This document shows positions 47,901-58,495 of a stretch of DNA of 64,000 nucleotides, piece by piece. The stretch lies in the NCBI GenBank assembly GCA_964035545.1, contig OZ037765.1, forward strand, positions 31,022,504 through 31,086,503. The letters run 5' to 3'. The DNA comes from Bugula neritina (lineage: Eukaryota > Bryozoa > Gymnolaemata > Cheilostomatida > Bugulidae). Position 1 is the stretch's first letter. Each line of letters opens with the position of its first letter. Below the pieces are notes generated by a model. It was given only the letters and a program-made list of their open reading frames with translations. It was not told where the DNA came from and made no database searches. The translations under genes and the position numbers were made by a program.

Positions 47901-48724
47901 AATAACATCAACATAATAAAGTTGTTAGCAATAATAATAGTGACATCAATATGAGTAGATATTCAGAGTGAGTCACTCACACTTCGACTTTCACATTTTC
48001 ACATTGTGTAGTTACTGTTATTGTTGATCATAATAATACTATTAGTAATAGTACTATTCATACTCATACTGATACTCGAATTATAATAACAATTTATGAG
48101 TAAGTTACTACTACTACTGAGTACCTGTACTGGTAGTAGTAGTAGTAGTAGTACTAGCAGTTGTAGTACTAGTGCTCTACTAATAACAATAACACTAGCA
48201 GTAGGCTAGTAGTACTAGCAGTTGTAGTACTAGTGCTCTAGTTTCAATAACACTAGCAGCAGGCTAGTAGTAGTAGTAGTAGCAGTAGTAGTAGCAGCAG
48301 CAGTAGTAGTAGTAGTAGTAGCAGCAGCAGCAGTAGCAACAGCAGCAGCAGTAGTACTTTTATACTGGTACCGTAAGTATAGCATTAGGCTTAGCTATTA
48401 GTATTACTATTAGTATTAGTGTATTACTATAGTACTACTATTACTAGTAGTAGACGTAGTAGAGTACTACTACTACTAGTACTAGTACTACTAGTAGGCA
48501 GCAGCACCGCTACCACAACTATTAAGCCTACTGTTACGCTAGTTAATGTATTACTTTTACTGATTTTTGTAACTAAAGCCATATACTTACTTGTGAAAAG
48601 AGATTTTTTTGTCTTTACTGTAACTGCTGTACTGGTAGTTGCGGCAATTGTATGCATAACACTGAGACCCAGTGGTCTTGCTTCTTTGACCCTTAGTTTG
48701 CTTAGGATACGGAGAATTCGACAT
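44922..48724 (-). CDS. THAP-domain protein derived from a P-element transposase, catalytic core partly missing
   Basis: Nine exons (48724-48591, 47696-47495, 47413-47300, 47150-46946, 46871-46724, 46639-46600, 46515-46343, 46258-46107, 45637-44922) join in frame to 627 residues. The N-terminus is a C2CH THAP zinc finger: CYAYNC (residues ~24-29), KFPNKQKDFSRWNVWW, LLCSDHF. A Lys/Arg linker and a coiled coil (LEEKVSQLQKQV) follow. Next come the P-transposase HTH-type motif (FALTLHLYSPKAYEFLRS, LPSPRSLRRWM), then directly LFDILNSRSA, and the C-terminal signature KFSQDHLELFFNAVRRCGGW plus NNNP. In THAP9 and Drosophila P transposase roughly 200 residues with the first two catalytic Asp and most of the GTP-binding insert lie between the HTH and NSR motifs. 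Here only an 84-bp intron separates them. The later D/E pair of SQDHLE remains. A multi-exon, uninterrupted frame suggests a domesticated DNA-binding gene; no terminal inverted repeats are evident. Confidence 0.85.
48010..48530. repeat. (TAG/CAG)n and (TAC/TAG)n simple-sequence region
   Basis: Mixed trinucleotide and hexanucleotide repeats in intron 1 of the THAP gene: gtagtagtagtagtac, agcagcagcagtagtag and attagtattact, plus a duplicated ~55-bp block containing ctagcagttgtagtactagt. The 113-residue plus-strand frame at 48419-48760 runs through this array and opposite the THAP exon 1; I treat it as spurious. Confidence 0.85.
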
Positions 48725-48889
48725 GTTCAACGAAGTAGTGGTGATAGAGAACACAATTAAATAAAAATATAGTTGCTTGAGATATAAAGCAGAACAAAAA
48801 ACAAAGTTTAAAAGTGAGATTCACTCAATCGAAATGATGGACGACCGGCTCTATTTTCTCCCGCTAGAAAAAGAGCATGCTCGGGCTCA

Positions 48890-49185
48890 CAAAGCCAATC
48901 GGCAACGAGGTTACATTACAAAGTACACCCGTACCCATTCCAGATATTATTGAGTTCATTGTGCTTACAGTCTATCAAGTACATATGTTTTACGAGGATG
49001 TGCATGTTATCATCGTTAAATTAACAAAGCGTTTGAAGTTTGCAGGCTAAGAAGTGAGTCCATTTGACTGGTTTTCCACCCAAACATCCAATCAAAGGGT
49101 TAATTAATCATTCTGCATCCAATCAGCGTGATCTATTAACTTTAGCCCTTCGCATCCAACTAGATACCAGATTTGACCAATAACA
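48890..49185. promoter_or_regulatory. Candidate promoter region with four CCAAT boxes
   Basis: ccaat occurs at 48895, 49088, 49119 and 49177 within an intergenic stretch less AT-rich than its surroundings, upstream of the THAP gene start (48724, -) and of SPSB3 (+). The clustering and location fit a promoter, perhaps a shared divergent one, but no TATA box or initiator can be fixed and CCAAT occurs by chance. Confidence 0.3.
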
Positions 49186-49859
49186 GAGAAATTTGTTAAC
49201 CCGAGTCTACATTTTTACTTGATCACTAAAGGGGCCTTCCTAACTAACACCCATCTTGAACATTTATAGCGTGAGTTTTATCAATATATTTTGCAGTTGT
49301 AAACAAAGTTGTAGAGCCTTCTAAAACTCTAACTGTTACCCACTTGGCGTTGTAAATAAAGAATCTTGCAGACTTAAAGATATCATTCAGATGTAATTCT
49401 CATAATCTCGTAGACTTTGTGGCTTAATAATTATGCAGGGACAATAATAAAGACTATCTTCATCGTGATAAAATTAGATAATAAAATTAGATGACAGCTT
49501 TTGACTTTAACTCTAAGTTTAAGTTCAGTTTGAGTTATCAAGTTTATCACCACCAGACTCACTCTCAGTATGGATATGAGTATCAGTCTCAGTATGGGTA
49601 TCACTATGAGTATGACTACTAGTATTATAACTATGGCTATTACTATGAATAAGTTTAATGAATATTATTCTTAATAGAATATACATGTTTGTATATTTAT
49701 ATGGTTGCGATATAATTTATTGATTATATCAATAGCAAATTGAAATTAAACTGCTAAATACTGATAACTGTCTGATAGTGATATCAATAATTGAAAATCA
49801 ATGTAATAGTAATTTCTGGGAGCTAGTCTTGAAGAGCACAAAACCAACAAGTGCATAAG

Positions 49860-50190
49860 GCAGGAAGCGAATGTCACAGTTGTGTTGGAACTGGTGTAAA
49901 GAAGAAGGTTACAGTGGTTTGGACATGTATGCAAAAGAAAGGAAGAAGATGACATCAGAAGAGTACATGGGATAAGAGTTCAAGAAAAAAAAATCGGGGA
50001 CGCCCTAAGCATAGATAGAAGAAGACAATCAAGAAAGATCTCCAATCCTGTTACCTCAATGAAGAGGACACTCAGGACAGGGTTAGGTGGAGAAGCCTAA
50101 TTGAGCTAGGCCTCTGACAGCCACCGGCTACACAAACAAGACAGAGTGGACATATGTGAGGATAGGTGTGAATATGATGATGATGTTAAA
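49860..50190 (+). mobile_element. Non-LTR retrotransposon 3' fragment
   Basis: A broken reading frame encodes RLQWFGHVC, then KRKEEDDIRRVHGIRVQ, and after a frame shift R-W-R-S-L-I-E-L-G-L, the typical extreme C-terminus of non-LTR retrotransposon reverse transcriptases (RxRWxGHV ... D/RWR). The copy ends in a short tgatgatgatg tail, as in several LINE clades. It is 5'-truncated and carries stops and frameshifts. The clade cannot be assigned from this piece. Confidence 0.7.
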
Positions 50191-51020
50191 ATCTTTTACA
50201 CCATGATTATCATCAGTATTACAACTACTATGTCTATTAGCATTAGCATCAATATAAGTTAGTTAAACTTAGTATAGCCATAATTATAAGTATTACTTAT
50301 AGTTATACTATTACTATTAGTATTAGTATTTTATTTTCATTTAACCAATTTTAGTATCACTGTATCTGTATGTGTTTTTACTATGAAATTAAATTTGATA
50401 CTAGCACTGAAGTTATTTATGCTGTAAGTTTAATTAAAGTAAAAAGATACTGACATTACTGATCGCTATTAGTCAAATTAAAACCGAATGTTACATTAAA
50501 CTTGCTTGCGTTTATATCTTTTTGCACATCATGTTTAGTGTTAGGCTTACATTTGACTCAATAAACACCAACTAGTGTTAGTTACTGTTTCAGTAGTACT
50601 AATACTCATACTGCCACTCAGACTCATTGCTCTCGCTTCTTTAATAGTTATGATGATCAAACTGACTTTTTCTTTAGCATTAAAGTATTTACACTGATAT
50701 TATCCAAAGTAATGCACAGCCCTTTCTTCAAAATTGGTGCTAATTTGCTGAGCAGTTTAGCAGTTTTGTATTGATGTGCAAGTAAACCCATTCTTTACAA
50801 GACTCTTTGTAAACACAATTAAAATGTGTCACAAAAAATCTTCCAATATTCTTACTAAGTACATGTTAAAGCATTGCTGTTTTAAATTGTCTACTCAATT
50901 TTGTGATGATTAGTTTCATAAGTCGTATTTTTTTATAAAAAAGATCTTTGATGTACAGGTTGTGAGAACGTGTATACATTAATAGATTTTGGCCATGCGC
51001 CGTGTGAACGCTTTGTAGTA

Positions 51021-53476
51021 ATGGAGGAAAATGCAGACGTCTCATCTCCCGAAGAGCCAGAGAATGAAGTAGTAGCAAGACTGCCCATAGAATACTTTCC
51101 TAGTGGAACCTACTCTCAGTGTACATGCTATTGTCACCGAGTTCAAAATAATGAAGATGAAACTACACATTCTAGTAATTGCCCGACTTATGGTAAATGT
51201 TTTAACCATCACCAAATGTAATGTAATGTCTCAAAATTATACACACTGCTTGGGTTAAGCTCATTTTTTGCTAATAAATTTATATGATTGTAAAAAACGT
51301 AGTAAGTTGAGTTTAAGCATCTTAAACTTTTTTACTGAGATGTGTGAACTAAATATTTGACCCTTGCTTTTGCTCCTGCTGTTCAAAGTATAAGGTCAAA
51401 GTCAATCCTGCTATTGATACTATGGGTCATAGATATGCAAAAGTCTCACTCAGCCATGTTTTTTTCATTTTAATTTATTTACAAATTAGTTGAACAGTGG
51501 TTTTGTCTTTTTATTGACAATATTGAATCTAAACTTTGCTTGCTTATAATGACTTGTAATAATAAACATTTGCCCAGATAAATAGTAATTTGTAACTTTG
51601 AACTATTATATTTCGTACAATGCTGTATAATTGGGGCAAAGGTGCACATATTTGTAAGATACTTTCGGAATGATTCATCTATGAGTCATCGATGAGGTCA
51701 ACAGCTAATACTTTTACTGGAAACACGAAAATAGTCTATGGCTGGCATAAGTTTTGGAACATATGATTTCACAAGTTCTGTTATTTTAGAAAAACGGTGA
51801 CTGTATAGGCATTGTCAGTGCTAAGCAGAGTAGCTGCTGTGAGTACATTTACACTTGCTTATAGAAACCGAATGGACATGGGATGAGAGTATGAACTGCG
51901 AGAATACTGGGCTGTCTAAAGCAAATCTAGAAGTCATGTTCCATAAACATTTTAGCAACGGTACCGCTGCCATTAGAGGGTCAGCTCCTCTTCGCGAGGG
52001 TCAGCATTACTGGGAAATCAAGATGACTACTGGTGTATATGGCACAGATATGGTAAGACGTTCTCTAACTCTCATGACTGAGAGAATATATTATAGTCTC
52101 TATAAGAAATGTTGAACTGATATGTCAACACGTTATATAGACATACTAGAAATCAAACTCTAGTCACTTCAAACCACTGCATAGATAAAACATGCAGCAG
52201 TAGCATGCCGTGTGGCTACTTCTATGTAGTTATATTCTTTCATGGCAGTTTGACAAGCTGGCTAGTATTATTTGCATGCCTAAGACATGCAGGTACTCTA
52301 CCATACTGTCTAGTCAGTTTTTGTAACACACTTCTTAGCTAATGTTAGTAGTTATAGTTTTTGTATTTCTACTTCCGTTAGGATGTCTTTTCCTTTTACT
52401 CACTTGTTTTTCACTTCCCAAACTCTGTTCAGCTTGTTTTGTAGATGGTGGGGTTTGGCACAGAAGCGGTCAACCTACAGAGTGCCGCTAACAAGTTCAC
52501 CAGTCTACTGGGCCTGGACAGTGAAAGCTGGGGATATTCCTACACGGGAAATCTCATACACAATGGTGTGAAAAGGAAAATTTCTCAAAGTTTTGGTCAT
52601 GGCGTTGTGATTGGTATCCACTTGGACATGTGGCTTGGTAGAATGTCTGTGTTTAGGAATGGGAAATTTCTTGGTAAGTCAAATAGTTTAATGTGCTTAC
52701 TTCTTCTAGCAATTCTTTGCAACTGTTTCTTTATATTAATACTAGGATGATGCCAAAACCACAAATAAAAAATATATTGAGCAATATTGTTTATATTTCT
52801 ACTCTCTCATTTCCTATATGGTAGATAGTGTGGTGTGTTTATGCTTATCTTATTGTAGAGTGTCTATAGGCTATAGTAGGTGTAAAAGACTGTCCTAGTT
52901 TTATAATGCAGTCCTTTTTGGAGTAAATATGGTTATAGAAGGGAAGTTATAATTGTCATTAGAGTTTTGGTGTTGAGGTATTTGTTCTTGTATTTCTTAT
53001 AGTCAGAAAACAAATAATTTGTGTAGTTATGACTACCAGGACTATGTTTTTATCACTGTTATTAACAAGTAAATAAGGTAAAACATTATGTGGGCAGATC
53101 TTTTATTGTAGGAGTTGGGTTTTCTAGTGGTATTAGAGGCAAAGAAATCTACCCCATGGCTTGTTCAACAGCCGCGCGTACTGGTATGAGAATTGTCCGT
53201 TCTTCCTCTTTTCCTACTTCACTCCAATTTATGTGCTGCCAAGTATTGCGTAACTCTCTGCCAGCTGACAAAGATGTAAGCGAATCTATATTCATACCTC
53301 CAGGACTAAAACTCTTTCTAATAAACAACCTGGATTGGTTGCTAAGGCCATACTCTCCAAAGGAAGTTAGTGGCACTGTCACTAAGCTGCGTAAACGTGG
53401 GGTGCGCTGTGAACCCAAAGGAGGATGTAGTGAAATGAAGCGTGCTCGTAGTGATGTCACTGATCAAAAGAACTGA
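51021..53476 (+). CDS. SPSB3: SPRY domain-containing SOCS box protein 3
   Basis: Four exons (51021-51192, 51865-52052, 52445-52673, 53112-53476) give 317 residues (human 355). After a variable N-terminus with a CTCYCH cluster, the B30.2/SPRY domain runs from about residue 62: EWTWDE, GTAAIRGSAPLREGQHYWEI, VYGTDMMVGFGT, LLGLDSESWGYSYTG, GHGVVIGIHLDMW and YPMACSTAA. The SOCS box follows: SLQFMCCQVLRN (Elongin BC box) and IPPGLKLFLINNLDW (Cul5-box region). SPSB3 is a substrate receptor of Elongin BC-Cullin 5 ubiquitin ligases; in mammals reported targets include SNAIL and nuclear cGAS. The basic C-terminal tail is shared with human. The first in-frame ATG is 51021. The exon is open upstream to its acceptor at 50958, so a longer N-terminus cannot be excluded. 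Confidence 0.93.
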
Positions 53477-54001
53477 TTTTTACTGCTGATATATTTTTTT
53501 AATTTAGTTGTAAGATGGTGCAATTGTAATTTGAATTGGGAAAGTGGGCGATTATTTTATTTCCATTTGTCATGTATTATAGTGAAGATTATTTTTTAGT
53601 CTATTGAAATGATTTTAGTTTTTACAAAGTCCCAACTTGATTAACAATATTTTTTTCAATCAAAGACTATTTTATAGTACATACTTTTTTATTTAATTTA
53701 GATTTTCTTGCTGCAAAATCTCAAGTGAACTTTGCTGTTTTAAGTAGTTCCAACTTCTGGTATTTTTAGAAGAAAATGAAATAAACTGAAAATTTTTATC
53801 TATTGCTTAAATATTTCTAATATTTATATAAAAGAGTATTTGAATGCTCAGGCCATACACAGCATGTGAAAGGAGAGCATACAAATATTTCAAAATACTT
53901 GCTTACTGACGGCATCGAGAATTATTTTTGTGTCTATTCTTTACAAATGTAAGTAAATATGAGTAGGATTCGAAAATCAAATGTTTAATGTATATTCACA
54001 G

Positions 54002-54033
<32 letters not shown>

Positions 54034-56331
54034 ACTGGTGGAGAGCAGCTGTTTTGTCCCCTCATCAGCACAGAACAGACTACCATATATAGTTACATAG
54101 TTATGAGCATATATTAAGCATTTCATATATTAAGCATTTAACATAATATATTTAACTTGAACCCGCTACCCGAACAGGACAAAGTGGAAATAGGTGAGAA
54201 AAAAATAACTATTCGATAACTGTATGCAAAATGATATACACATTTTTAGTTTATAAATACCTTTGTTATATATACAGCTGTAAACATATAATATCTTATC
54301 CAAAAAAAATGAATTATTGCCATAATACTCGCTTCATATTTCACAACCGGAGTTGCTTTCTTTTGCTAACATTTACAAATGGAAGTATTCTACGCACTTG
54401 TTTTTGAGAGCTCACACGTGACTAACGTTGTAAATATCACTTATTTATACCAGTATAATCTATGAACTATAACCCTTTGATTTATCCTTGAGAACTAAGT
54501 GAAAGCTATTTGGGGCACTGTGGTCACCTTGCAGCAGTTTAGGGGAAAGGACTACAGCTACGCTAAGAGGTTAGCGAAACTCTTACAGTTGCGATTGAGT
54601 GTTATAACTTGTTGCCATTGAGTTAACTTTGTGAATATTATGTGATCCAGATCTGCGAAACTGAGTCTGCCCACTCACATTGTGATTGTGAGTGTCACTC
54701 TGACACTGACTGTGAGTGTGACTGTGAGTGCGGAGAAAGCAGTCTCAGAAAGCATACTCGTACTATTATTCATTGCATTAAAATTTACTGATAGTCATTA
54801 CAGTTACTCATTACTCATTACTATTACTATTAGTCATTACTCATTGAGTCATTAGTGATTAGACTTAGTCATTAGACTTACTCTTAGTCTTAGAGTTAGT
54901 AATCACTCCTTAGTCATTAGACTTGGTGATCCACTGATTTAGATTAGACTTAGTTTGATAAGACTTGGTTTTATTCGTTATGATTACCATAATCATAATC
55001 ACAATGATAATAAATGATAATTATAATTATTTTATTTATATGATGCAGATAATCATAATATTAATAATAATTGTTATTATAATTTATATCAATAACAATT
55101 CATTAAATTTAATTCATAACTGTAAGTGTAGGTGTAAGTGTAACACTAACTGTAACAGTCACAGTGGGTATTACTACTAGTAGTAGTAGTAGTACTAGTG
55201 CTACTGTAGTACTACTACTACTAGTAGTAATAGTACTACTAATAATAGTACCACTGTAACACTAACTGTTGGGTGCATACTCACACTGCATAGTGATAGT
55301 CTTATACTGAGTGATAGTGATAGCGATACTCCCACTGATACTGGTAGTGTGTGAGATGTGTAAATGCCAGTGTGGTTTGCATTGTTTTGTTAAAGTCAGC
55401 AAATTCGGTCAGAGCCAATCTGAGTATGATGGTTTCATTTATGAAATTTGTCATTTCTTTTGGCTATAAATAAACTTAAAGTAAGAAGACTACTACCATC
55501 CGCTATTCTCCAAACTGTGTGTCAACGTACTTATATGGTCTTTGGTTGTGTATCAATGTGTACTGTTTGAAGAATTTTGATGTGTTTTTTATTTTAGTAC
55601 TGGAATTAATTTGTTAAATTGAAACTATAACCTCTATTTCCATGAAAGAGTGGAGTTTTATCAGATGTAAGAAATGATACTAGAGAGTGTTATACAGTTT
55701 CCTCTATACTGCATGATAAGGCAAGACAAAGAACACTAATCATGTAGTTATATTTTGCAGACAAATAATGTAAATGTTTTGGTGCTGAAATTCAACATTA
55801 TCCAAGCGTTTAAAGAGCAATCCTGACTGAAGTATCTTCATAAATTTTGAAATCTCTGTAAGTTTCATCTTCTTTTGTGTTACCTGAGTTACAGCTGATC
55901 TCTAGTGCTAGGAATGTCCAAGCATTTCCTAGCAGTAAGTTGATCTTTTAGTCTCGACTGTGGAATACTTAGTGTTCAATTTATTTACATCAGTGAAGTT
56001 CCATTGAACTCTTGCATTATAGCTTTCTATCAATGTTTGATGAATCATGTAATTGTATGTCACTGGTAACTTCAAAAAGCTGCTTTTTAAACTTTAAAAC
56101 ATCGAAGTATAAGAGTACCATAAATGCCTTCATAAATAGTTTGTATAGATATAGAAATGTTTAGCAAAATCATCCCATATATTCAATATTAAGTAATTAG
56201 ATGTCCTTTTTCAGATTGAATGAATTGGGAAAACCTATGTTAATATTCAAAATATGTAACAATATTTATGTTTATGAGATTCCATATTGTTTTCCAATAT
56301 TTTCTATCATATTGGTTATTTTATTGTTTAG
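53477..56331. other. Intergenic region between SPSB3 and the TRIM-like gene
   Basis: It contains a (TA)n microsatellite at 54003-54031, a period-6 low-complexity region at 54650-55350, and no supported exon. The last 400 bases should include the promoter and a 5' untranslated exon of the TRIM-like gene, whose coding exon starts at an acceptor (56331). Nothing else is recognised. Confidence 0.6.
54650..55350. repeat. Degenerate hexanucleotide array
   Basis: Successive blocks of tgtgag/tgactg, tcatta/ctcatt, agactt/agtcat, tgtaac/tgtaag and tagtagtagtactac keep a 6-bp step with drifting words. It is similar in style to arrays at 8300, 43400, 48010 and 50200. No coding capacity. Confidence 0.7.
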
Positions 56332-56333
56332 CG

Positions 56334-58495
56334 ATGGCGTCTAACTACGACTCCTCAGACGAGTTGATAGCAGAACTCAAGTGCTGCATTTGCCAAGACA
56401 ATTATGATGACCCAATCAGTCTTTCATGTGGACATAATTTCTGCCGTCAATGCATTCTCTCTGTCCTTAACACGTGTAATGATGATGCTCGTGTCAACTC
56501 AGAGGCAGCTCTTTCCTGTCCGGTTTGTCGTGAAGTTCATTTCGTTAGCGCAAATACACTGTCTAATATGCCTGTAAACCTCAAACTCCGTAACATAGTA
56601 GCAGCTGTGGACAATAGAATCAAATTGCAGCCGGCCAAATGCGCTACGCATAATAAACCTTTCGTGCTGTTTTGCTTTGACTGCAAAGAAGCAAAATGTT
56701 TGACCTGTTTCATAACCTCATGTTCGTCATCATCTCACGATACTAAGGAAATTGATGAGCTCACAGCCGAAATAAGGTCACAGATTGATGAAAAGTTACA
56801 AGAATTTTCCGAATCTTCTAAGCCAGAACATCTCACAGAACTGGAACTTCTGACCGATAAGCGCCTCAGTTGTGCAGTCGAGAAGATTAAGAATTATTGC
56901 AAGGAAAAAGTGTTAGAAAATAAAAAGGTTTGTCAGTTTGTTTGTTTGTGGCATAGTGTTTACTTTTTATAAGATTTAAAGTATTGAGCCCCTTTATTGA
57001 GCACTCGAACTATAAATAAATACCCTATGCTATCCTAGAATCTAGTTTCTCTGAAAGGCAGATGATTGATAAAATAATGCATATTGAGTTGCTGAAATTT
57101 GAATCCTTGTTGGTTGATATTTAATCATAATTTTTTTTATTTTTTGCACCTTGTTCAAAATGATTATTGTGCAATTTCTATGGTCTGTAAAATATTAGAA
57201 CTGTAACTTCGTGTGGACAACACATTACTGTTTGTAATTTGACTGTTGTTATGACGAGTCAGTCTGTATTCTAGGACCAGGAGAAACGAAGAGAGCAGCT
57301 GAAGGAATTCCGTACTTTCCCGAATTACTCGTTACTGACCAGGAAAGATGAATTGGATGCTCTGTACGAGTGTCTCCCTGTTGATACTGCGTGTAAGAAT
57401 CTAGTGACGGAATTAAGAAAATGTGTAGGCCAGCTTGAAGATGTGCTCAAAGAAATTGGTAAAGATGTAGCTTGTAACGATGAGTGCCACCCTGTTGCTC
57501 TGTCGTCAAGTTACTCCACTTCTCCTGAAACCTCTGTTGGTCGCGCGGAATCTCATTTCCCCCAATCAAGTGCTTCAAACTTTTTATCCACTAGCCACGC
57601 GGCACTAGCTGAACACTATTCTGAGTCATTCGCTGTTGGCAATGCCTTTGGTTTTCAATTATCCGATTACGAGGTTGCTCCTTACCCGGAAATGGAAAAT
57701 TTTTATGACATAATTTCCAATTTTACCTTTGATGATCACTTGGTTTCAAATGTGTTATTTTTGGAGGGAAGGGGTATGGCATGTACTAGTGTTGGAATGT
57801 GTCCTGTCTTTGCCGAAAATACCGAAGACATCCGCCTGTCGGGAACTTTTGTGAAAGATGCCTGTCAGATCAATGCTCATAAGATGTTAATACTGACATC
57901 GGACTCTCTACAAGTACATAGAATTGATGAAAATTTCAATAGTCCGCCTATATTTGTCCTTCCTGTGCCACAGCCAGGTTGTCAATTCGATTGCATAGCT
58001 GTAGGCGGTCACTCAAATTCTATTTACTTTGCAGCAGATACAGCCAACAATGTTATTCATACATGGAGCTCCTTATCGAGATCTTGGAGTGGTGGCATTA
58101 AGATTGATTACTTGCATTACAGGGGTGTCCCAAAGCTCCACATGTGTGGTCATGAAGACCAATTCTATTTGTCTTTGCATAATAGCAATGACATAGTGGC
58201 TGTGGGTGTTGACAACCTCACAGTATGGCGTAATAATCGTGATATTTCACAACCTACTGGCATGGCGATCGATGAGAATACGTTATATGTGTGCCAAGGA
58301 GCGCACGCTAACTGCTGTGTTGTCTTGCTTAATTTAGACGGTTCTCTCAGAACTCGTATTTTACAAGCAATGGTTGAAATTCCGTGGGCCATTGCTGTTA
58401 ATGGAGACAAAATAATGGTACTAGAACGACACCACGAACACGAACTCAGTAGATCATCTATCAAGTTGAAAATATTTCAAGAAGTACCTACCTAG
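56334..58495 (+). CDS. RING/B-box (TRIM-like) E3 ligase with predicted C-terminal beta-propeller
   Basis: Two coding exons (56334-56927 and 57275-58495) give 604 residues. The start MASNYDSSDE follows an acceptor at 56331, and the RING begins right after it. RING C3HC4: CCICQDNYDDP, CGHNFCRQC, SCPVCR (residues ~17-65). B-box2: CATHNKPFVLFCFDC, KCLTCF, SSSSH (~101-137). A charged helical region (~140-230) probably forms the TRIM coiled coil. A Ser-rich linker follows. The last ~260 residues contain repeating motifs of propeller type (NSIYFAADTANNVIHTW, NTLYVCQGAHANCCVVLLNL, PWAIAVNGDKIMVLE) reminiscent of NHL repeats, but too divergent to count. Such TRIM proteins are ubiquitin ligases and are greatly expanded in many lophotrochozoans. 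Target and orthologue are unknown. Confidence 0.85.

Larger units (their letters stand above)
48725..50958. other. Intergenic region between the THAP gene and SPSB3
   Basis: It holds the CCAAT-rich stretch, period-6 low-complexity DNA (49500-49660, 50200-50660), and a non-LTR retrotransposon 3' fragment (49860-50190). SPSB3 probably has a non-coding 5' exon in this interval because its first coding exon begins at an acceptor (50958), but I cannot place it. Confidence 0.6.

Noticed and set aside
48419-48760. 113-aa plus-strand open frame with hydrophobic stretches
   Set aside because: It runs through simple repeats and then opposite the THAP gene exon 1, which has clear protein-domain support on the minus strand.
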